Assembly: GCF_037126465.1 (NCBI RefSeq) | Contig: NC_088206.1 | Span: 9,833,187-9,897,186 of the forward strand | DNA: 64,000 bases | Direction of reading: 5' to 3' | Source of the DNA: Ornithodoros turicata | Taxonomy: Eukaryota > Arthropoda > Arachnida > Ixodida > Argasidae | Part shown: in pieces, positions 1 through 11,333 of the stretch | Position numbering within the stretch: the first letter of the stretch is position 1 | How the letters are laid out: every line of letters begins with the position of its first letter | Translations under genes and position numbers: made by a program | Notes under the pieces: model-generated | Told to the model about the DNA's origin: nothing | Database searches by the model: none | Seen by the model: the letters and a program-made list of their open reading frames with translations, nothing else

Positions 1-60
1 TTGGGCCGGTCTTGCCGATATTGGGCCAATATTGGCGCAAGATGTTGTGCTGCTTGGGGA
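1..60. repeat. Terminal fragment of a CCAATATTGG-rich transposable element
   Basis: The window opens inside a repeat that contains the 10-bp palindrome CCAATATTGG and ends with GTGCTGCTTGGGG. The same arrangement, palindromes followed by GCTGCTTG, closes the element at 43792-44421, so this is one end of a second copy. The rest lies outside the window. The function is unknown; it looks like the end of a non-autonomous DNA element. Confidence 0.55.
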
Positions 61-460
61 AGTAGGGATCGGGTAGGAAATCTGGTACAATAAACCGCTT
101 GCTGCTGCGACGAAGGCAAACGGAGGCAAACGAAAGCTGAACGAACGCTGCAACATGTTGTGGACTCAATGGACTCAGTGCACTCAATGGAGTTCATGTC
201 ACGGTGCAAAATTTTTCAATTAAACTCGCAGCACATCTTTATGACTGAATTTTTAATTCGGCGCTTCTGCTACGTCGTGACGTCACTGGCAGTAATTGGC
301 GCTTCCTTTAATTTCTGCCAAAGGCAAAGTTTGCCGAATATGTTTTACCATATCTCAAAGCAGTTCAAAAGATCATCCTCATTTGAATAGCACATTCACG
401 TGACGTACGCGAGTGTGTAGCATAGCTTACGCTTACGTCACTGTAAAATCCGATAGAGAG
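61..460. other. Intergenic, nothing recognised
   Basis: Only short unsupported reading frames occur here. There is some CpG-containing sequence and two TGACGT motifs, but no repeat or gene that I can identify. Confidence 0.5.
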
Positions 461-464
461 CATT

Positions 465-613
465 AGTGCATCGTTACGCTATCGCCTTTGCGTACGTATG
501 GGATAGCGTTGGTGGTTCTGCGCACGCGCAAAACAGAAAGAGAGCTTCGCGCAGCGCGCAGAAACACCAACGCGCTCCCTTACTTACGCAAAGGCGACAG
601 CGTACGATGCACT
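465..613. repeat. Short palindromic MITE
   Basis: The left half begins AGTGCATCGTTACGC and contains CGCCTTTGCGTA, then GCGTTGGTG and TTCTGCGC. The right half reads as the imperfect reverse complement of all four blocks in reverse order, ending GCGTACGATGCACT. A roughly 60-bp stem with a short purine-rich centre results. This is the structure of a very small terminal-inverted-repeat element with no coding capacity. No target duplication is clear. Confidence 0.6.
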
Positions 614-2564
614 GAAACTCACTATTAGCTCATCACCGTATCTCATCCCCGTAACCACCGTATCGTCTGAAGCACCACGGTGCTTTGCTGAAAAGAATTT
701 TCAATTTGGCATCGACGCGAAACTTGCAGTAGAATAGCATCTTAAATTTCAGGATCACTCGACATCTCCATACCGTCCCTTTAAATGAGCTGTGAGACAA
801 GGATATATGAGATTCATTACAGCACGCATGGCATTCTACTTCTATCCCAGAATATCGAGGGGCGGGGGAGTGCTTTTCCAGCTGTCGTAATCTGCGAGAT
901 ATGGACCCTTCAAAACGCTTCCGCATCGAACTCTCGCATCGCATGAGCGATACCCTTGCCCATTCCCATTGGTAGTTCCCATCGCGTGACGTCTCGCCGC
1001 CTGCGGTGACGTCAAAGGCAAATTAGTTTCGGTATTCGCCGTGCAGATTTTCCACGCCTCTATTACCCCCTTTGCTGTACATCTTCGAATGAAGGTTCGC
1101 ATGGAATGCAAGTGAAATTTAATAAAAAAAATAAATAAATAGCCGTTGAATAAATTTCCCCCAAACAGGAACCGGCTTTTACGTTTGTCCGTGATAAACT
1201 GGAGCGAAGCACGTTCCTTTTAGTCAGGACCTGAAGGACCTCACGGATGGAAACGAAGCAGAGAAAAGGGAGACTAATTTGAGAAGATGCGTTTTCAAGC
1301 TTGGTCGCACTCATCTTGTGCTGTTCCGGCAAAGGTAAGTGGACACTGTACGGCAGAGATCCAAACGAAACATGTTACAATATTTGTTCTCTGTCTGAGA
1401 AAATGAGTCCATGAAGACTACAATTGGAGAATAGACTTTACGAGATAATCTTGGAGCTTTATTAGCCGGTAAAAGCCACACGCTCTTCATCGTAGGTGCT
1501 CTTCTTCGTTGTTGTTGTTTTCTTTTTTTTTTGTTATTGTTTCTATTAAACGTCTCAGATAAGCGAAATGTTACGGTAAAAGCGTCAGGACGAGAGCCGT
1601 CAATATTTCGAAAGGAAGAACTGTCTCTGCTCGAAATATCGGCTTATGGGATCTCCCGCCTTTAAATGAGAGGCTTTTGGATCCCTTCAAAGTCAACAAG
1701 AAAGATTGCGAAACAAAACCATTTTCGCAGGGCTTCTTGTTTTTCTGAAAAAGCAAGAGAATTTCACTTTATTCGATACCACGGCCCCTCGATCGCACTT
1801 TTTTTTCTCTCTCTCTCTCTCTCTCCAAGAGGAGAGAGTGGTCGAGGGGCCGTTCCTGTACACTTCTTCGCCCACAACACCGGACAAGTTTAGAACACAG
1901 GGTATAGCAACAGCGTAAGAGAATCTGTGGGAACTATAGCGCTACGCACAAAGGATATATAGCTCTTCGAAGAACCTCCAGGTTTCGTAAAGGCAACGTG
2001 ACAAACGAGGAGTTACTAAACATACCGCCAAGGCATGCTCTTCAACCCACGTACTAGAATACTGTCGCTATAACGTCGATATTGCACTGTCAACACGTGT
2101 CCCTTCTAGGTAAGCCTCCGCAGATTGACGGAGGCTGACCTTTACGGACTTCCTTTTGGGATCCACAGAAAGGAGTGTCAGCGCAACCCGAGCTACGAGA
2201 AAACTGCCGAGCTCCCGAGGGTCTTCTGGCCAATTGATGTTTTCCTATTGGTGCTCGGACTTGGTATGTTTCCTCTTGTCTATTGAGAAGCCATGCTAGT
2301 TTATATCCCCTTGTATCAGTGCCCGACGTCTTCAGGCTCAACGTACTGGAAACCTGTTCGAAAGAGTTCGAATTTTGATACTTCTTAGCAACAAGGGCAC
2401 CGCTCAACATTTTGACGGCAAAGGGCAGGAAGACGCCACAAGCATATAGTCTTGGATGGTATGGGAGAGCAAAGCAAGTTGAGGTGTCGGCCGAACTAAC
2501 TCAGAATAGGGCTCAAACCTTTGACGGCTCTCGTGCCGAAACCTTCACGTGATGCATGCCACTG
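614..2564. other. Intergenic, no gene recognised
   Basis: Short reading frames on both strands show no domain. A sequence near 1600-1690 (TTCGAAATATCGGC) has diverged relatives near 3960 and 15020, suggesting an old dispersed repeat. The only strong structure is the hairpin listed at 1781-1853. Confidence 0.45.
1781..1853. repeat. Hairpin built on a CT/GA microsatellite
   Basis: The left arm ACGGCCCCTCGA and the right arm TCGAGGGGCCGT are perfect reverse complements. Between them a (CT)n tract faces a GAGGAGAGAG segment, which extends the stem. The structure may be a tiny fold-back element or a microsatellite captured inside a palindrome. Confidence 0.6.
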
Positions 2565-2800
2565 GACCCCGAGCTAAGAATATTTTGGCATGCATAAACA
2601 ACTACGATCCGGAGCGACGACCACTGTGGATTAATTAGGTCTACCTGGAAGTTATTTAACGTGTGCTGAAATTGCAACAATCGGTACGACGTATCGCGGA
2701 AGACTACGTCGCTAAGCAAGCTCGTTACGACGTCAGCTAATTACTGCCATCCTCGGCCGTGTTCAAGCCCACAACCATTGGCATCTCTGATCCGTCGAGG
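2565..2800 (-). mobile_element. tRNA-derived SINE, diverged copy
   Basis: This segment shares a block order with 52490-52765: a GACnACTGTGG stretch, then TTTAACGTGYGC, then CGCGGAAGAC, GTCGCTAAGCAA, CATCCTCGGCCG and a B-box-like TGTTCAAGCCC. On the minus strand that last block resembles the RNA polymerase III B box of a tRNA head. The element would be mobilised by a partner LINE. The A-box side is not recognisable and the copy is clearly old. Confidence 0.6.
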
Positions 2801-4616
2801 TCAAGAACCGTCGTCATCCGTCTGCTTTCAAGTGTCACATTTGCATAAAATGTGGGACACAAGGTAGCAAACAAAATGTTACCAGATGAAAATACGTACT
2901 TCATACAACAAGAACAGATGCATGTCGCGAAGATGAGTGCGGAAACTTGTCGCTAACTTTGTGGTTCGTTAGCCAGGATCCACTTAGCTTCATGCGAGCA
3001 GCACGGCAGCAGCGCGCGGCAACAGAGCAGTTTTCTGCTGCTGTAGGCGTCCCATAGCTTAGATTGCATAGAATTACATTAGATTGCATAGCTTAGAATT
3101 AGTAGTAGCATGGCGTAAGAGGCCCGAGACGCGTTGGCAAACTGCGGTATTGTTTACTTGCTGGAACAAACAAATCGGGATATACACAGGCCTCCAATCT
3201 GTCCGCCCCTACCGAACATTTTGGTATGCCTTATGGAAGCAATTTGCTTCAATGTGATCCAAGTTCTTACCAAAATAGAAGCGAACATCTTAGTTTTCAC
3301 AACATATGTATCACTCAACTTTGGTCGAACACTTTATTCGTTGCAGGTAGTAACAGAAATCAACTTAATTATGTCCAGAGAGCGCACTTCATGCGGTGTC
3401 GTTGATCGAACACACATTTCAAACCACCGGCAAATCTCAAGCGTGTACATATCGTCTGACATAAACATCGCAAACCCTCAGAAGTGCGCATTCAAACCAT
3501 CATCACTCACCGTCCTTGCTAACCCTCAACAGTAAACACTCTCGAACGGTCGAACGAAAACAATGCCAACCAACGTCGTGGTTGGCTTGCGCGACCGGCT
3601 GCCGATGCAACCAAAAATTCCGATACCGGAAAAGCAGGGAACTTCTGGTGATCGGCATCGCCGCTGCTGCCGTGCAACTCTATGGGACCGCTAGTGTCGC
3701 TGCTGCTCTGCTGCTGCTCAAATCTAGGCCATGGGACCCCGGCATTACACGAGGGCAAAGTGATTTGTATGAGATACGAAATGGTGAGGTGATGGGGAAA
3801 GTACTGATATTACATCAAAGTCCTTGGTATGACACGAAGGTCTGATGGCCATATAATGTCGGCACATAACGGCATAAAAGTCAAAATGAGTCCAGGGTTC
3901 AATTTTACAACCTACTCATAGAAACAGCTTATTTTACCCAGTAGAAAAACATACTCTGTTCGAAATATCATGGTGTCCCGGCTCGACGCTTCCGCTTGAA
4001 TGAGCTTATTATCGATAACGAAGACTTCCTAATCATAAGAGAAGCAAAGCCTAACAATGCTTCCGTTTCTCCATGGAAGTCCGAGGGCTCTTCATCCGTT
4101 TCGAATCAAAAATTGCTCTGCAACATGTCACTTGTTATCCTCGCAATAACGACGGAATAACTGCTCATTCGTAATGCATCCGAACCGCTCGCTAAAGTGA
4201 TGCCAAATCCTTTCCTTTCCGAAATCCTCAAGTCCTTTCGACATAACGAAGCCGCACCTATATGTCACGAACGCATATTATGACCACATCAAACTGGGCG
4301 GATATAACTTAAAAAAAAAGAGCGTACAAAATATAGTCTCCATGGAATACCCTGAATTCATTTATCAGAGTTAATTGCCGCATGGACCAGACAAAATCCA
4401 AGTCTAAGTACAAAGCGGTCTGTTCCACATCCGGTTCGTGTCTGTTAGTGCCATTACCATTTACTAGGCTTTTAAGAATAAGTAACGCTAATGTCGTCGT
4501 TCTGAAGAAAGAAGTGTATTTGTGTAGAACAAAATGCAAATGGCCTCGTTCAAAACGAGAAAATCCTCAGACCTGTCAGAATCCTAACCCACACTTGTGG
4601 AACGTAACAGGTTAGT
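2801..4616. other. Intergenic, no gene recognised
   Basis: Two adjacent reading frames of 133 and 109 codons (3134-3535 and 3516-3845, plus strand) have no recognisable domain, signal peptide or motif and overlap out of frame. I see no splice or promoter context that would support a gene. Confidence 0.45.
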
Positions 4617-4690
4617 TCGTAATTGCTCCGAATTGAGGTGGTTGGTGAACATTCGTAATTGCCCAGAATTGGGGTAGTTGGTAAACAAAC
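4617..4690. repeat. Two-copy tandem repeat, ~37-bp unit
   Basis: The unit begins TTCGTAATTGC and continues GAATTGRGGTRGTTGGTRAAC. It occurs twice head to tail with a few substitutions, and the second copy runs into an A-rich stretch. Confidence 0.6.
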
Positions 4691-5380
4691 AAAAAAAAAC
4701 ATTATGTAGCTGCGAATGCACTGGAATTGTTAATCTCTCTCCTCTGCGTCCTTTCATTTTTATGCGCTGCTAGCATGCTTCACTTCACTAACAAATAAGT
4801 TCTTATATCAGCAGCTATAAGCTATAGTTTGTCTTCTATCACCAGGTAATGCATAACGCAAGATTTCTGCTTTTCAGAATAATTTTATCATATTCATATC
4901 ATATGCTACGAAATTAGCGTTGGTAATCGTATTCGTTTATTCGTTGATACGTATAGCACACTAAGTGGGGCTACTATTCAAATTACCCCTGAGTATGAAT
5001 CTCTCCGAATCTTCCGGCAATAATCGTAGTTAGCAACTCACAGGAGATATCGGCAATCACAGATCGAGCTTGTTCGCTTATGTTCGCCTTAGGGACTTCA
5101 TCAGCGCAGCTTATCAGACAACGGCCGGCCCAAAGCTGGCATTCTCAAATTGGTCGGTCCCCAGCTCGTCCCGGCTAATGCACACACTTCGCAAGGCTTA
5201 ACACGACTCGCCTTCCAGCACAGGCCAAGATTGGCTGCTTAATACTCCCAGGACAATCCCCCAAGTGTTCAATAATTGGTGGATAATGACGAAATTTCTC
5301 AAGTAATGTTCATGCTTTCGTGAGGACACGTATCACGAACTCTAACCGGACACCTTTCCATCATCATCACTTTCTCATCC
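4691..5380. other. Intergenic, nothing recognised
   Basis: AT-rich sequence with no supported gene, repeat or RNA structure. Confidence 0.45.
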
Positions 5381-5384
5381 CTTC

Positions 5385-5465
5385 CACAAGCGCAATGGGG
5401 CAGTGTACCGCCATAACGGCGGAGAATGACCCACCACATCATCATCCCATTCATGTGTGTGCGAG
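5385..5465 (-). repeat. Dispersed repeat with a CCGCC...GGCGG hairpin and (CA)n flank
   Basis: Read on the minus strand, a CA-rich tract is followed by GGATGATGATG, GGTGGG and a short hairpin (CCGCCGTTATGGCGG), then TACACTGCCCC. The same order occurs on the plus strand at 17380-17460 and, shorter, at 54222-54262. It is probably the tail or 3' end of a retroelement family. Confidence 0.55.
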
Positions 5466-5727
5466 TGTGTGGACGAACATCCCTGATGTGCGATCAGGTA
5501 CATGAAATGTGGTTTTGGAAAGATATATCTCCATAGGGGCGTGAACAGATGTGCCACCGGACAACTGCCCACTGGACAATTGCTCGCCGTCGAAGCGGCA
5601 AAGCCACGGAATTGCTGACTCCACCGGTAATCGTCCTCCCACCTCCCCCCACGCTTCCGTCACCGCCGAAAAGGCATAATCAGCTGACGCGTAATTCTAC
5701 TGCAAGTATCTTATTGCAGGAGCAATA

Positions 5728-6902
5728 GGCACCGTGCGGCACCTAAAGGGGGCGCGCTGCTCCATCGCGACAACGCCGCCAGTGGCGGTCTTGGAAGTAT
5801 CACGCCGCGCGTTCTATGCATTCTCAAGTGGAACAGCAGCTTGCGTGGCGACCGGCGTAATTAGAAGGGGCGATTTTCGAAGTGCAAATAATGTGAAACC
5901 TTTCAGGGGCCCGAACGAAGAGAATGGAGGCAAACTGCCCAGAAGCAACCACTGTATTTATAATGTATCCAACAGAGCCGAAGGGGACACAGCCGCTCGC
6001 GTCTGTCTGTGTCAAGACACCTGTGATACGTCGAGAGGATACACAAATCATTTCATCACCACCACCACCACAAAATACTGGCTTGCTAGCGAAGACTATA
6101 TAGGTGCATTTCTCTGACTCCATCCACTTGTAACATTACGTTTCTGACTGAGTCTCGTATCCCTTTCGTCCGCTTGGCACGTCACTGAAATCTACATCGT
6201 GTGTTCGTTTTATCCATAGAAATAAACACGTGTGGTAATTACCTATTGTCTGAACTTATACTGTTTTCCAGTATCTTCAGATACAATAACGCTAAAGATA
6301 TCCCCAAAGCAAAAATTATCTGTTTTTACACCCCGGCTACCGCCGTGGGCTTGTGGCACGACGGTTGTGAAATGGTCGGTGCGTAAATACTAAACTTTTT
6401 GGACAACGTAGTACTCCGAAGACTTGTGAGACCCGTAAACCAAATTACCGGGAGCAACTTTGGGCACTGGCGATGAAACACCTCAATCATTACCTCGAAA
6501 TAAGAGGCCGTTTGGTCGGTGCATTTGACGGTGATACAGTATCCAGCGGCGTTTCGCCGTCACGAAAGTGGCAACTTGTAAACAATTGACTATCTTGCAG
6601 GTCATCACTCAGTTTCATCGAAACTAGAACAAAAGAAATGGAATATATTCGCTCATGTTGTGCACACCTCATGCAAGCGCCGAACGCGCGTCACGAACGC
6701 TATTCACTTGAGAAATGAAACATCTGTTCCCTAGTGAAGAGTTCCTGTAGGCGCTTGCACAGTTAGCGATGCTAGAGTTCCGGTGTAGCAAAAAAAGACG
6801 CTCGCACTTCACATGTAAACAGAGCTGGCTACCCGGCGGCTATGACGCAAGGTACTTTCTCCGGAGGCCGCGTGGCGGCGGCACCAGTTTGTCGCACAGT
6901 CC
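5728..6902 (+). mobile_element. Non-autonomous DNA transposon, copy A (~1.2 kb)
   Basis: The boundaries come from comparison with an inverted copy at 25947-27153; similarity begins and ends abruptly at both ends. The left end is GGCACCGTGCGGCAC. The reverse complement of the right end is GGACTGTGCGACAAAC, so the termini are imperfect inverted repeats sharing GTGCGRCA. The flanks read AATA on the left and (C)TATA on the right, compatible with a 4-bp A/T target duplication. No intact transposase is visible inside, and the short reading frames are not conserved with the other copy. The superfamily is not assigned. Confidence 0.75.
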
Positions 6903-7805
6903 CTATATCACCCTAAAACGAACCAAAGAGAGACAGAAACATTCCTTGTTAAAAAGTTAAAACCCTCAGTGCAGGGAAATAAAAATTATTTGCTTGGAAG
7001 TTCAGTGCCGTGTCATCGTCTTTTTTTGTGTTTCGTCCTTGTTTTTCCCTGCCCTGAGGGTTTTATCTATTTCAACTATGCGTTACCTACCAGTCCAAGT
7101 TTTAACCCTTTTTCAGAAACATTCACTGTCCCTACTCTGCACAAGGGCACCCTGCCTTACACACGAAAAGCACAATCAACACAGTTCTCACCGTCATCAT
7201 TACTGAGGTGCATGATTGCAAGACAAACAAAAGCGAAAATACTGGCTATGCTTATTTTCCAAACGAAGAGAACATAACAACAATTTTTATGAAGTGGATA
7301 GTCAGATGATGATCATCATCATAGGAGAAAAAAAATGGAGATGTGAGCCTGCTCACTGCGGGACAAGCTACTCCAGGTCTAGTAAAGAAAAACGAAAAAA
7401 AAAAAACCGACGTCTAAAAAGATAACTCTGCTATGTTCTTAACGAAGGCGATGAGTGAGCGCTGTGCACCCTGCCGATGAATCGCAGGCCATTCGTCCAG
7501 CACTTTCATGACGTCAAACGGTCGGCTATCAAGACGGTCCAGGGATATCTGAAGTTGCAAACGTGCAGTTCGAAACCGCGCACATAGTCAGAGTTGTGGA
7601 GATGAAGCAGGTCTAAAGAAGCAAACTCCTTCTCGGGAGCACTTAGATTCAGTATTTTTAATAATTAAAAATAATTGCTAGGAATTAACCATGATAACGA
7701 TGTAAGAGGCTAGTAGCCAGGAACGATGTTATAGGGTTGGTCGCCCAAAACTAAGGCACCTCTTTTATTTAACTCTACTCGCACATGAGGGAAAGAACAC
7801 TGGGA
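6903..7805. other. Intergenic, no gene recognised
   Basis: A-rich sequence with several short overlapping reading frames and no recognisable motif. Confidence 0.45.
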
Positions 7806-8710
7806 CAAGGTACGTACAGCTCTGTGCAACGTTAACTTTAACGCAGTGATGGCTGGCGGAGCAGCTGGAGAGCCAACCAATCGGCGCTAAGTTGAAACTA
7901 CAGGGTGAGAGCTTTGTGGGCTATCCCACTTACGCGTGAGGGTGCTTGTCTAGAAGCTGACGCTCCACTCCGAACGCACGGAGGAAGGTTATCATGAGGA
8001 GGAGGAAGCTTCTCGACAAACCCCCCCAAGCACGAGCGGGATAGGCCACAACGCTCTCTTCCTACAGCTGTACTTAGAGCCGATAGGGTGGCGAAAGGAA
8101 CACAACGATGGGAGAGCAGCTTGGGGGAAAAAAGTGTCTGTTAACGTTTCCAGCACTCGCTCGCCATCGGAACCAGGGGGAAAAAAAAGAGCCTTTTTTG
8201 CCCCGGGTCCGATAAAGTGCAAGTGCTCGAGACGTTAACAGACACTTTTAACCACTTTTCCCTCTAAGCATATCCCCCATTTTTTGCCCCCAAGCAATTC
8301 TACCCCCTCCTTGGTACCTTAGTCCCTTCGTTGTGTTCCTTCCGTTTCGTGTGCCCGCACTCTTAGAAATGAACTTCACCGCATAGCACGCTCCTAGCCA
8401 ACCATTATCTCGAATGATATCGTTATCTGCCCTGATTTGTTGAAAACGGGAGGCGTACGCCTTTTTTGTGACAATTATGAACAGCATAAGTGTCACAAAA
8501 AAGGCGTACGCCTCCCGTTTTCAACAAATCAGGGCAGATAACGATATCATTCGAGATAATGGTTGGCTAGGAACGTGTTATGCGGTGAAGTTCATTTTTA
8601 AGAGTGCGGCAGCTCGTCAACACCTCTCCGATAGGGTGGCTTCTCCAACTGTTCCGCCGGCCGTCGCTGCGTTAAAGTTAACGTTGCAGAGAGCTGTACC
8701 TGTACCCACA
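7806..8710. repeat. Nested fold-back element
   Basis: Inner arms at about 8358-8473 and 8490-8606 are almost perfect reverse complements around a ~16-nt loop and include GGCGTACGCC. The outer left arm (about 7808-7895) pairs with the outer right arm (about 8620-8708) through AACGTTAACTTTAACGCAG. Between 7896 and 8357 the left arm is interrupted by a second fold-back (8092-8343). That one has AAGGAACACAACGA arms and an inner GTGTCTGTTAACG stem. Part of the family recurs, diverged, at about 37255-37360. The reading frames of 76-104 codons here are mirror images of the arms, not genes. Confidence 0.75.
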
Positions 8711-9890
8711 TATAATACATATTTTAAACCGATAAAATATGATACTGAAACAATTTTGCGGTGGCGTTGCCGGCCTCACTAATGTGGACAGCGTCACGAC
8801 TGTAGCCTAATGGTGAGATGAACTCATGTAATGGGAGGAGCTGAAGGTAGGGAAGCGATCAGATTCGATTGATATTGGGCTAGAGACATGTTGTGAGGAA
8901 TAATAGAAGAAACGTGCCGTTCCGAATAGGCATAAGAACACACAAATCTACGTATGTGTATGTTCTTTCTTTCTTTTGTTATGCGGTCAATACTGTCAAA
9001 TCAATACTGTCCTCGGTACGTGCTGTTACGTCAGAAAAAACAACAAAAGAAACAAAAAACACAAGAAAAACGACAAGGTCCCTACATAATAACTGGCTGA
9101 CGAAGATGGTGATTCAAAAAAAAAAAAAAAAAAGAAGAAAAGAAGAACGAAAAAAATGAGAGAGAGAGAGTGAGAGAGAGGAATGGTGAGTCAATCACAA
9201 AGTCCACTTATTGTTGCGTCGAAGAACGAGAAGGAAAGACAAAACAACAACAAAGATTCACCGTTCTTCTTTGCAATTCGTGCACCTTTGCAATCGGCAG
9301 ATAAAGTACGACCTCTATAATGGAGTTTCTGAAAGTTCCGTTATTTCTTCATTCGGGGATCGTAGACCGTCAAACAACGAAGAGAGAAGAAAGTGAAGGA
9401 AATCCAAAATCCATGCATTTTTCCTTCTTTCTCGAATCGCTCTCAGAGGATAGTAATGGTTATCTTTTGTCGCCAACCTTCCTGCCCTCCGCGAACGTGT
9501 CTTCGGGGAACGTCTGACCATTTTCGAGGCACCGAGTTAATCTAAGTCCTTCCTGTCCTTTCCGCCCTTTCAGAAGCAAGTTCAACCACATTAGAATTGT
9601 AAAACGAACGTTTCACAACTATAAGCCGTGCTACGAAAAGCACCCAACCAAGTCAAAGCCAACATCGGTTGCAGCGAAAGAAGCAAGAAAACTGCGGACC
9701 TACAAGTCTGGCCCGTCAGGTCAGCGCTGGGAAATTTATGCAGAAGATGTCGCAACTAGTCTCTGGCGATAAAGAACAACAGAGCCCTATTGTCGAGCAT
9801 GGTAGAAATACGTCACTGTCCTTTGTTAGGAGATAGCATTTAACTGGATAGGAATGAAAGAGAGGCAGAAAACCATGCACTCACCTTGAA
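8711..9890. other. Intergenic with low-complexity tracts
   Basis: Holds an A tract at 9116-9134, followed by purine-rich GAA/GA repeats to about 9182. No gene is recognised. Confidence 0.5.
9116..9182. repeat. Poly(A) and (GA)n low-complexity tract
   Basis: A 19-base A run passes into AAGAAGAA and then into GAGAGAGAG. Short reading frames across it are artefacts. Confidence 0.85.
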
Positions 9891-9894
9891 GATC

Positions 9895-10215
9895 TGGTTG
9901 ACCCTGATCTGAAATTCAGAGTTCCGCCTACGTTGCTTCGGTCTATCCAGGCGCTCTTGCATAGGTTCCGCCTGAACGTGCCATACGGGCGCCAATTCCT
10001 CCGTAAAATTGGGAAGGCTAATTCAGCGAACGGCACACTTTGTGCAATCGTTCTCGTGCACTGTTCTAGGTACGCTCCTCAAAGGACTACCATGAAATCT
10101 GCTCTCGACCGACTGGACAACCGCAACTTTCACCTCGTAAAAGTGCTGCGAGCCTGGCCACCTGACAAGAGGGATGCTGCCTTGTCAGCGCTTGTGACAT
10201 TTATTCACAGGCGTG
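9895..10215 (+). pseudogene. LINE ORF2 C-terminal fragment (degenerate)
   Basis: In one plus frame the residues DPDLKFRVPP, ALLHRFRLNV, LVHCSRYAPQRT, LDRLDNRNFHL and DAALSALVTF appear in order. From memory this is the C-terminal zinc-knuckle tail of a non-LTR retrotransposon family common in ticks. The first cysteine pair of the knuckle is poorly preserved and there is no reverse transcriptase upstream, so this is a 5'-truncated dead copy. A second decayed copy lies at 20470-20735. The clade is not assigned. Confidence 0.6.
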
Positions 10216-11098
10216 TGTTGGGGTCAGTCTATATTATCCTGTGATTCATTGCGCGACACGTTAACCGGTGATTTGGCCTCTGGCCGATAGTTATGATAGA
10301 TATAATATATATATATAGATATAAAGTGGTAGACAAAGCCGATGGATATAAAGCGGAGGGTTTCTATTTTTTTTTTCCTTCGTGGAGAGGGGGGGGTCTG
10401 TTTATGGGAGTAGCCGAATTTGTCGTGTGGTGACGAATTCAATCTCTCTCCATTACTCTTCTTTCATCAACATCAACAGATCCGGTGAAACGGATCTGTT
10501 CCAAAGGATCTATCTGCACGAAAGGCTACGCGAGAGCGGTATTAATGCGATGTTTCAGGCGTGGATGGTCATTTTTAATTGACTGAATTTTTTTCTTTTC
10601 TAGACGAAACTAAAAAAAATCGGGGGAGTTTGTGTAGCATTACACTGTCGGATATGCGACGAGCAGGTGATAAAACTCTGCTGTTGGAATAACTATACTT
10701 GAGGACCTAAAGTAGTAGATCATAACGTGAGCGTGACCATGTTAGCTAGTTTTAGATTGACCAAGTGGTTATCCGGTTTCTGCTGCAGCCTACACCTTCC
10801 TATCAACGGCAAGCGACGCAAGACCCAGAGTTAGACCAGACAAGACCCAGAGAGTCTTGTTACGATGTGTTAGGCCTATATCTTGATTTGCCCATATCTT
10901 GTTTCGCACGGGATATACTGACATTTCCCCTTCGATACAAAAACAAGAACCTTACATAACAGAGCGGAGTCATACCAATGCTACTGGGCATTCTCAGTCA
11001 CACAAAAGGTATCGGCAAAATGTGAGAAATAACGCGAGCAGACGGGTTATACTCGCACGAGCGACTTTATACGGCGAGATGCCGGCGGACACAATATT
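10216..11098. other. Intergenic, no gene recognised
   Basis: Contains a (TA)-rich microsatellite near 10295-10325 and a perfect small hairpin at 10476-10499 (ACAGATCCG and CGGATCTGT around a 6-nt loop). Nothing else is supported. Confidence 0.5.
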
Positions 11099-11333
11099 CT
11101 AGTGGGAGAAACCCGGGTTTGAATCCCGGTGCCGGCTGTGCTGTCTGGGGTTTTTCCTGGGTTTTCCTCAGACGCTTTCAGACATATGTCGGCACAGTTC
11201 CCCAAGAAGTCGGCCCAGGACGTACATTTCCCCAGGGCGTCAGTCGTGACGTTGCCCACGTACGTGAGGCCGACAACGGCAAGCCCTTTCACCATCACTA
11301 CCACCACCACCACCACCACCTAGTGGGAGAAAC
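11099..11333 (+). mobile_element. tRNA-derived SINE, 5'-truncated, with target duplication
   Basis: The SINE body runs 11113-11319 and is flanked by the perfect 14-bp direct repeat CTAGTGGGAGAAAC (11099-11112 and 11320-11333). The body starts within the tRNA-like T arm: the B box GGTTTGAATCC (11116-11126) is present but the A box is absent. The conserved body contains TTTTCCTCAGACGCTTTCAG and AAGTCGGCCCAGGACG and ends in a (CAC)n tail. The intact relative is at 31977-32281. Truncation at the 5' end with a clean duplication is what LINE-type target-primed reverse transcription produces. Confidence 0.9.

Noticed and set aside
3134..3845. Two overlapping plus-strand reading frames of 133 and 109 codons
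   Set aside because: No recognisable domain, no splice or promoter context, and length is within chance for this much DNA.
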